Source: Nocardia pseudovaccinii NBRC 100343 (GTDB taxonomy: Bacteria; Actinomycetota; Actinomycetes; Mycobacteriales; Mycobacteriaceae). Taken from it: DNA of 55,635 bases. The first letter of the stretch is position 1. The number at the start of each line of letters is the position of its first letter. Below are positions 51,320 to 55,635 of this stretch, piece after piece. The position numbers were made by a program, and so were the translations under genes. The notes under the pieces are model-generated. The model made no database searches and was not told the DNA's origin. It was given only the letters and a program-made list of their open reading frames with translations. Location of the stretch: the NCBI RefSeq assembly GCF_001613225.1, contig NZ_BDBY01000015.1, positions 1-55,635 of the forward strand, written 5' to 3'.

Positions 51320-52195
51320 ATGCCCAGCATCCTGCACGAAGCGGTGATCGACCTCTTCCGGCAACGCCCCCAACTGGCGGCCGAACTACTAGAACTCGTG
51401 CTGGACAACCCCTTACCCGAATTCGATCATGCCCGCCTGGAATCCGGCGACTTCCCCGACATCGACCCAACCGAGTACCGCGCCGACTCGGTAGTCGTGC
51501 TCGCGACCGGCACAACCCCGGTACTGGCTGTAGTTGTCGAGGTCCAGCTCCAACCGGATTCCGATAAGTCGTGGAGTTGGCCCGTCTACCTGACCACTCT
51601 GCGAGCCCGGCTCCACTGCCTCACGATCCTGCTCGTCCTGTGTCCGAATGAGCGAACTGCCAACTATTGCCGCAAACCAATCACCGTTGCCCCGGAATTC
51701 ACGCTCAGACCCGTGGTGCTGAGCCCGAAAGACGTCCCGATAGTCACCGAGCCCGAGGTTGCTGCGGACAATCCCGAACTCGCGGTCCTGTCGGCCATCG
51801 CCCACCGTAACCACCCCGAACGGAACGCCATCCTGACCACCCTCGCCGCGAGCGTGTTCCCCGCGCCCCGTGGCGAGATGTACATTGACCTGGTAACGGC
51901 CATCTTGCCCAAGGCGGCCCGGCACTTCTTGGAGAGCCTCATGACGACCGGCACCTACGAATACAAGAGCGAGTTCGCACGGCGTTACTTCTCCCAGGGC
52001 GAGGCTAAAGGCGAAGCCAAGGGTGAGGCGCGGGGCGAAGCCAAAGCTCTGCTCCGGATTCTCGCCAAGCGAGGCTTCGACGTCTCCGACGCCCTCGAAG
52101 CCCGCATCAATGCCTGCACCGATCTCGACCAACTCGACAGTTGGATCGATCGCGCACTCACCGCCACCCGCATCGACGAGATCTTCCCGAAATAG
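51320..52195 (+). CDS. Rpn-like PD-(D/E)XK nuclease/transposase-related protein
   Basis: A 291-residue protein of the type annotated as Rpn-family or YhgA-like transposase, related to the RpnA recombination-promoting nucleases. The putative PD-(D/E)XK core is TEYRADSVVVLATG followed by AVVVEVQLQPDSDKSW and the strand-helix region up to VLCPN. The C-terminal third has four GEAK/GEAR repeats (residues about 227-242) and then LLRILAKRGFDVSDALEARI, a tail common in these proteins. No inverted repeats or partner transposase are nearby, so it appears to be a stand-alone gene. Its role in the cell is not established. Confidence 0.75.
   Translation: MPSILHEAVIDLFRQRPQLAAELLELVLDNPLPEFDHARLESGDFPDIDPTEYRADSVVVLATGTTPVLAVVVEVQLQPDSDKSWSWPVYLTTLRARLHCLTILLVLCPNERTANYCRKPITVAPEFTLRPVVLSPKDVPIVTEPEVAADNPELAVLSAIAHRNHPERNAILTTLAASVFPAPRGEMYIDLVTAILPKAARHFLESLMTTGTYEYKSEFARRYFSQGEAKGEAKGEARGEAKALLRILAKRGFDVSDALEARINACTDLDQLDSWIDRALTATRIDEIFPK
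51998..52045 (+). repeat. Four 12-bp GEAK-coding tandem repeats
   Basis: Four consecutive 12-bp units encode GEAK, GEAK, GEAR, GEAK. Synonymous differences between units show the array is not newly expanded. Copy number in such genes often varies between strains. Confidence 0.85.
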
Positions 52196-52203
52196 CCGCA
52201 GAA

Positions 52204-52248
52204 ACAAGTCGGTGGCTCAGCGCACGAGGCGCTGAGCCACCGGTTTGT
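52204..52248. terminator. Bidirectional terminator between convergent genes
   Basis: A perfect 14-bp stem (52210-52223 and 52229-52242) with a 5-nt loop, extended outward by A-T and wobble pairs to about 20 bp. It lies between the Rpn-like gene and the convergent LysR gene and can serve both. Confidence 0.85.
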
Positions 52249-52286
52249 CGATTCGGGTGCGCTAGGGCTGACCGCTGAAGTAATGG

Positions 52287-53210
52287 TTACGCCGATAAAC
52301 CGAGCAGCACATTCCGCTGCTCCCGCACCCGAACCTGAATCGCCTCGACCACCGCCGCCACTTCGGGCCTGCGCAATGTCTCGGTGCGGGTGACGAGCCA
52401 ATAGGTGAGCCGAACGGAGACTTCCTTCCGAAGCACTCGGATCAGGTCATCGTGACGATCGGCCATAAAGCAGGGCAGCAAGCCGAGGCCCGCGGCCGCA
52501 CGGGTCGCTTCGACGTGCACGAAAACATTTGTGGAAGTGACGGATTCACGCATGGCGGGTGCGAAACTAGAGGACAGGTCCAAATCGTCCACTTGCAGCA
52601 TCGAATCGATGAAGTACACCAGCGAGTGGCGCGCGAGATCACCGATGGCCGTCGGTGTTCCGTGTTCGCGGAGATAGTCACGCGAACCGTAGAGCCCGAG
52701 ACAGTAATCGGCCAACCGAATTGCCCTGGCGCGGTGCACTTGCGGTTCACCCACCACCACTTCGATATCCAGACCCGAACGCTGCTGGGACGCGCGCCGG
52801 GTCGCCGCCACGATCTCGACGGCGATCTTCGGGTGCCGCCGCTGCACCTCGGCGGCGGCCGGTGCGGCCATATAGGCACTGAATCCGTCGGTCGCCGAAA
52901 TCCGAACCACACCCTCCAGTACCCGCATGCCATCGGCATCGGTAGCCAGCGACTTGACCGCGGATTCCACCGCTTCCGCCGCCGCCAGCGCCTCCCGTCC
53001 GAGATCGGTCAGCTCCCATCCACCGGTCACCCGGGTGAGCACCCGCCCGCCCAGCGTCTGTTCCAGTGCGGCAATGCGGCGGGAGATGGTGGTGTGGTTG
53101 ATCCCGAGCTCCTCGGCGGCCGAAACGAAGCGCCCAGAGCGCCCGACAGCGAGCAGAACCAGCAGATCATCCGCGCTGGGGCGGTTGGGACCCGAGGCAG
53201 GCGGACTCAT
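52287..53210 (-). CDS. LysR-family transcriptional regulator
   Basis: A 307-residue regulator. The winged helix-turn-helix lies near the N-terminus (DLLVLLAVGRSGRFVSAAEE, LGINHTTISRRIAALEQTLG). The effector-binding domain follows (GVVRISATDGFSAY, DIEVVVGEP, LARHSLVYFID, AAAGLGLLPCFMA). The frame is open to 53270, but the ATG at 53210 gives the normal 14-residue lead into the HTH, so I prefer it. It is divergent from the MHS transporter and 3-hydroxybutyrate dehydrogenase genes and most likely controls them. A palindrome directly in front of its start suggests autoregulation. Confidence 0.9.
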   Translation of the reverse strand: MSPPASGPNRPSADDLLVLLAVGRSGRFVSAAEELGINHTTISRRIAALEQTLGGRVLTRVTGGWELTDLGREALAAAEAVESAVKSLATDADGMRVLEGVVRISATDGFSAYMAAPAAAEVQRRHPKIAVEIVAATRRASQQRSGLDIEVVVGEPQVHRARAIRLADYCLGLYGSRDYLREHGTPTAIGDLARHSLVYFIDSMLQVDDLDLSSSFAPAMRESVTSTNVFVHVEATRAAAGLGLLPCFMADRHDDLIRVLRKEVSVRLTYWLVTRTETLRRPEVAAVVEAIQVRVREQRNVLLGLSA

Positions 53211-53211
53211 T

Positions 53212-53227
53212 TCTGCATTCTTGCAGA
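53212..53227. promoter_or_regulatory. Candidate LysR operator
   Basis: A 16-bp perfect dyad TCTGCA-TTCT-TGCAGA immediately upstream of the chosen LysR start. Size and symmetry fit a T-N11-A LysR box. Its place against the start codon suggests it blocks the regulator's own expression and may also contact the divergent promoter. Confidence 0.5.
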
Positions 53228-53297
53228 TACGCACTGCACAACTGGTCATTGCGGCCGAAGATATGTGCACGAATACTCGTTCTGACCACGAAATGTG

Positions 53298-53331
53298 GGG
53301 GCCGTCACATCTTGTTGCCAGATGTGGCCCC
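53298..53331 (+). promoter_or_regulatory. Leader hairpin before the MHS transporter
   Basis: Arms GGGGCC plus ACATCT (with a GTC bulge) and AGATGTGGCCCC form a 12-bp stem with a 7-nt loop, ending 20 bases before the transporter ATG. It could be a second operator half-site pair or an mRNA structure; the AAGGAG ribosome binding site follows it at 53339-53344. Confidence 0.4.
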
Positions 53332-53351
53332 GGTCATGAAGGAGATGTTCG

Positions 53352-54761
53352 ATGAGCGTGCGCGATGCAATGCGGCCGACGGGAAACGATCCCGGCGGGA
53401 TACCGGCCGGGCTGAGGCGGGTGGTGGCCGCGTCCATGGCAGGCACCGTGGTCGAGTGGTACGAGTTCTTCCTCTACGGCACGGCCGCGACGCTCGTCTT
53501 CAGCAAGGTGTTCTTCGCCAAGGGCACCAGCGATCTCGACGCGATCCTCGCCGCCTTCATCACCTACGCCGTCGGCTTCGCCGCCCGTCCATTGGGCGGC
53601 GTCGTCTTCGGACATTTCGGTGACAAATACGGCCGCAAGAAGCTACTGCAGTTCAGTTTGGTGCTGGTCGGCGCCGCGACTTTCCTGATGGGCTGTCTGC
53701 CGACCTTCGCCCAAATCGGTTATTGGGCACCCACATTGCTGGTGATCCTGCGATTCATCCAGGGCTTCGCGGTCGGCGGCGAATGGGGTGGCGCGGTACT
53801 GCTCGTGGCCGAACACAGTCCGAACAAGAGCCGCGGATTCTGGGCCAGCTGGCCACAGGCCGGGGTGCCGGTGGGCAATATGCTGGCGACGGTCGCATTG
53901 CTGGCATTGACCTCGACGCTGTCCGATGCCGCCTTCCTGAGCTGGGGTTGGCGCGTCGCATTCTGGTTGTCCGCGGTGGTCGTGCTGGTCGGGTACTACA
54001 TCCGCACCAAGGTCACCGACGCGCCCATCTTCGTTGCGGCACAGCAGGAAATCGAACAAATCAAGGCCAATTCGCTCAGTGTCGTCGAGGTGCTGCGGCG
54101 CTACCCGCGCGGGGTGTTCACCGCCATGGGGCTGCGATTCGGCGAGAACATCCTCTACTACCTGGTGGTCACCTTCACGATCACCTATCTCAAGGTGCAT
54201 GTGCACGTCGATACCAAGGTCATCCTCTGGTGGCTGCTGGCCGCACATGCCGTGCACTTCTTCATGATTCCGTTGGCGGGCAGTCTCTCCGATCGTTTCG
54301 GCAGGCGGCCGGTGTATCTGGTCGGCGCGCTCACCGCGGGCACCTGGGGCTTCTTCGCCTTCCCGATGATGGACAGCGGCCACAACGCGGTCATCATGTC
54401 CGCGATCATTATCGGCCTGGTATTCCACGCCTTCATGTATGCGGGACAGCCCGCGATCATGGCCGAGATGTTCCCGACCCGGATGCGCTATTCCGGTGTC
54501 TCCCTCGGTTATCAGGTCACCTCGATCGTGGCCGGATCGCTCGCCCCGATCATCGCCGTGCGCTTGCTCAATACCTACGGGTCCGCGGTACCGATCGCCC
54601 TGTATTTGGCTGCCGCCGCCGCGATTACCGCGATCGCCGTCCTGTTCGCCCGCGAGACGAAGGGCATCACGCTGGAAAGCATCGACAGTGCCGATGCGGA
54701 AAACCTTGCCGCACAGACCCCGGATGCGCGGGTCGAAACCCTACGAGCGGAGCTCACATGA
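53352..54761 (+). CDS. MHS-family metabolite:proton symporter (MFS)
   Basis: A 469-residue major facilitator with 12 predicted membrane helices. The N-terminal VVEWYEFFLYGTAATLVFSK and the ARPLGGVVFGHFGDKYGRKK loop are hallmarks of the metabolite:H+ symporter subfamily (ProP, KgtP, ShiA). RFIQGFAVGGEWGGAVLL and LSDRFGRRPVYLVGAL are the matching conserved loops. AAGGAG lies 7 bases before the ATG. Because it is coupled to 3-hydroxybutyrate dehydrogenase, I infer uptake of 3-hydroxybutyrate or a related carboxylate. The stop overlaps a repeat-derived mini-ORF (ATGA at 54758-54761). Confidence 0.9.
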   Translation: MSVRDAMRPTGNDPGGIPAGLRRVVAASMAGTVVEWYEFFLYGTAATLVFSKVFFAKGTSDLDAILAAFITYAVGFAARPLGGVVFGHFGDKYGRKKLLQFSLVLVGAATFLMGCLPTFAQIGYWAPTLLVILRFIQGFAVGGEWGGAVLLVAEHSPNKSRGFWASWPQAGVPVGNMLATVALLALTSTLSDAAFLSWGWRVAFWLSAVVVLVGYYIRTKVTDAPIFVAAQQEIEQIKANSLSVVEVLRRYPRGVFTAMGLRFGENILYYLVVTFTITYLKVHVHVDTKVILWWLLAAHAVHFFMIPLAGSLSDRFGRRPVYLVGALTAGTWGFFAFPMMDSGHNAVIMSAIIIGLVFHAFMYAGQPAIMAEMFPTRMRYSGVSLGYQVTSIVAGSLAPIIAVRLLNTYGSAVPIALYLAAAAAITAIAVLFARETKGITLESIDSADAENLAAQTPDARVETLRAELT

Positions 54762-54841
54762 GCGAGCGCAGCGAGCGAACCATCAACGCAGCGACAAGGT
54801 CGGTCATGCCGGAGTCGAGCGCCAGCGAGGAGCAGGCATGA
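54758..54841 (+). repeat. Dispersed actinobacterial repeat forming a mini-ORF relay
   Basis: The spacer between the transporter and dehydrogenase genes begins with GAGCGAGCGCAGCGAGCGAA, a motif I know as a recurrent spacer sequence in mycolic actinobacteria. It makes a 27-codon frame (MSERSERTINAATRS and so on) whose ATG overlaps the upstream stop and whose TGA overlaps the downstream start (ATGA at both ends). It also supplies GAGGAG for the next gene. A functional peptide is unlikely; its value may be translational coupling. Confidence 0.7.
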
Positions 54842-55584
54842 GTGACCTGAACGGACGTTCCGCCCTGATCACCGGCGGCGCCAGCGGTATCGGCGCCGCC
54901 TGCGCCAGAGAACTCGCGGGCCGCGGCGCAACCGTCACCATCGCCGATATCGATGACGTGACCGCGAAGGCACTCGCCGGTGAGATCGACGGAAAAGCCT
55001 GGGCCATAGATCTTCTCGACGTCGCCGCCCTGGAACAACTCACCCTGGACGTGGACATCCTGGTGAACAACGCCGGTGTACAGAGCATCAACCCGATCGA
55101 GGATTTCCCACCGGAGCGATTCCGGAACCTGATGACCCTCATGGTCGAAGCGCCGTTCCTGCTCATCCGCGCGGCACTGCCGCAGATGTATCGGCGGGGC
55201 TTCGGCCGGATCATCAACCTGTCCTCGGTGCACGGGTTGCGCGCGTCCGAATACAAGGTCGCGTATGTGACGGCCAAGCACGCACTCGAGGGCCTGTCCA
55301 AGGTGACCGCGCTCGAGGGCGGCCGCCACGGCGTCACCAGCAATTGCGTCAATCCCGGCTATGTCCGAACTCCCTTGGTGGACAAGCAGATTGCCGATCA
55401 GGCCAAGGCGCACGGCATCGACGAGCAGGAGGTGCTGGAGCGGGTGCTGCTCACCGAGAGCGCGATCAAGCGCCTGGTGGAGCCGGAAGAGGTTGCCTCA
55501 CTGGTGGGTTGGCTCGCCTCGCCGCACGCGGGCATGGTCACCGGCGCGTCCTACACCATGGACGGCGGGTGGACCGCGCGGTGA
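54838..55584 (+). CDS. bdhA: 3-hydroxybutyrate dehydrogenase (SDR family)
   Basis: A 248-residue short-chain dehydrogenase, NAD-binding TGGASGIG near residue 13, NNAG, and the catalytic Ser (INLSSVHG), Tyr and Lys (YVTAK). The C-terminal part, CVNPGYVRTPLVDKQIADQA then KAHGIDEQEV and GASYTMDGGWTAR, is characteristic of D-3-hydroxybutyrate dehydrogenases that oxidise 3-hydroxybutyrate to acetoacetate. GAGGAG lies 5 bases before the ATG. It is cotranscribed with the MHS symporter and probably controlled by the divergent LysR protein. Confidence 0.88.
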   Translation: MSDLNGRSALITGGASGIGAACARELAGRGATVTIADIDDVTAKALAGEIDGKAWAIDLLDVAALEQLTLDVDILVNNAGVQSINPIEDFPPERFRNLMTLMVEAPFLLIRAALPQMYRRGFGRIINLSSVHGLRASEYKVAYVTAKHALEGLSKVTALEGGRHGVTSNCVNPGYVRTPLVDKQIADQAKAHGIDEQEVLERVLLTESAIKRLVEPEEVASLVGWLASPHAGMVTGASYTMDGGWTAR

Positions 55585-55598
55585 TGCTGTGTTCGATG

Positions 55599-55617
55599 GC
55601 CGCGCCTTCGGCGCGGC
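55599..55617 (+). terminator. Possible terminator hairpin after bdhA
   Basis: Stem GCCGCGCC-TTC-GGCGCGGC, 8 bp, 14 bases after the stop codon. No T run follows, so it may be one of the GC hairpins common in actinobacteria rather than a true intrinsic terminator. Confidence 0.4.
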
Positions 55618-55635
55618 GTGTTCGCGGCCCCGGGT

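Overview
The window is high-GC actinobacterial DNA, most likely from Nocardia or a close mycolic-acid-containing relative. This is an inference from base composition, DUF6879-type small genes, an EntF-like loading condensation domain and general protein style; no marker gene fixes the genus. One gene fills about 79 percent of it: a single nonribosomal peptide synthetase (NRPS) on the minus strand (1956-45953, about 14,665 residues). It carries 13 condensation (C) domains, 12 complete adenylation (A) domains, 12 carrier (T) domains and two epimerase-type (E) domains, and ends in an intact C domain followed by a truncated, motif-less A-domain remnant. There is no thioesterase or reductase.

Layout: 1-1800 holds small accessory genes (a partial DUF6879-type gene and a small partner on minus; four small genes on plus), closed by two strong hairpins at 1815-1843 and 1888-1927. 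1956-45953 is the NRPS. Upstream of it on the same strand lie cobM, an F420/FMN-dependent PPOX-fold enzyme, and a NarL-type response regulator with its histidine kinase (46.2-49.3 kb). Divergent from the kinase is a MacB/LolD-like ABC permease and ATPase pair (49.4-51.3 kb), then an Rpn-like PD-(D/E)XK protein (51.3-52.2 kb). The right end is a catabolic unit: a LysR regulator divergent from an MHS-type proton symporter and a 3-hydroxybutyrate dehydrogenase, joined by an 84-bp repeat-derived mini-ORF.

NRPS logic read from the sequence: an EntF-type starter C, then modules with ten-residue specificity codes that give Ser (modules 4, 7, 9) and Thr (module 5) with confidence. Five other code types remain unassigned: module 1 equals 11, 3 equals 8, 10 equals 12, and 2 and 6 are unique. 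Only the module 6 epimerase looks active; the module 12 epimerase has lost its key motifs. The predicted product is an N-acylated dodecapeptide rich in hydroxy amino acids with one D residue at position 6, released by an unusual route. No MbtH-like protein, phosphopantetheinyl transferase or fatty acyl-AMP ligase is present in the window.

The most unusual signal is a 49-bp element present three times inside the NRPS, in both orientations and always in frame. It has a 31-nt invariant core and a short hairpin whose stem shows compensatory base changes. Several other in-frame, low-complexity inserts in A domains and linkers may be related elements. All functions are inferred by eye from sequence; no database search was run.
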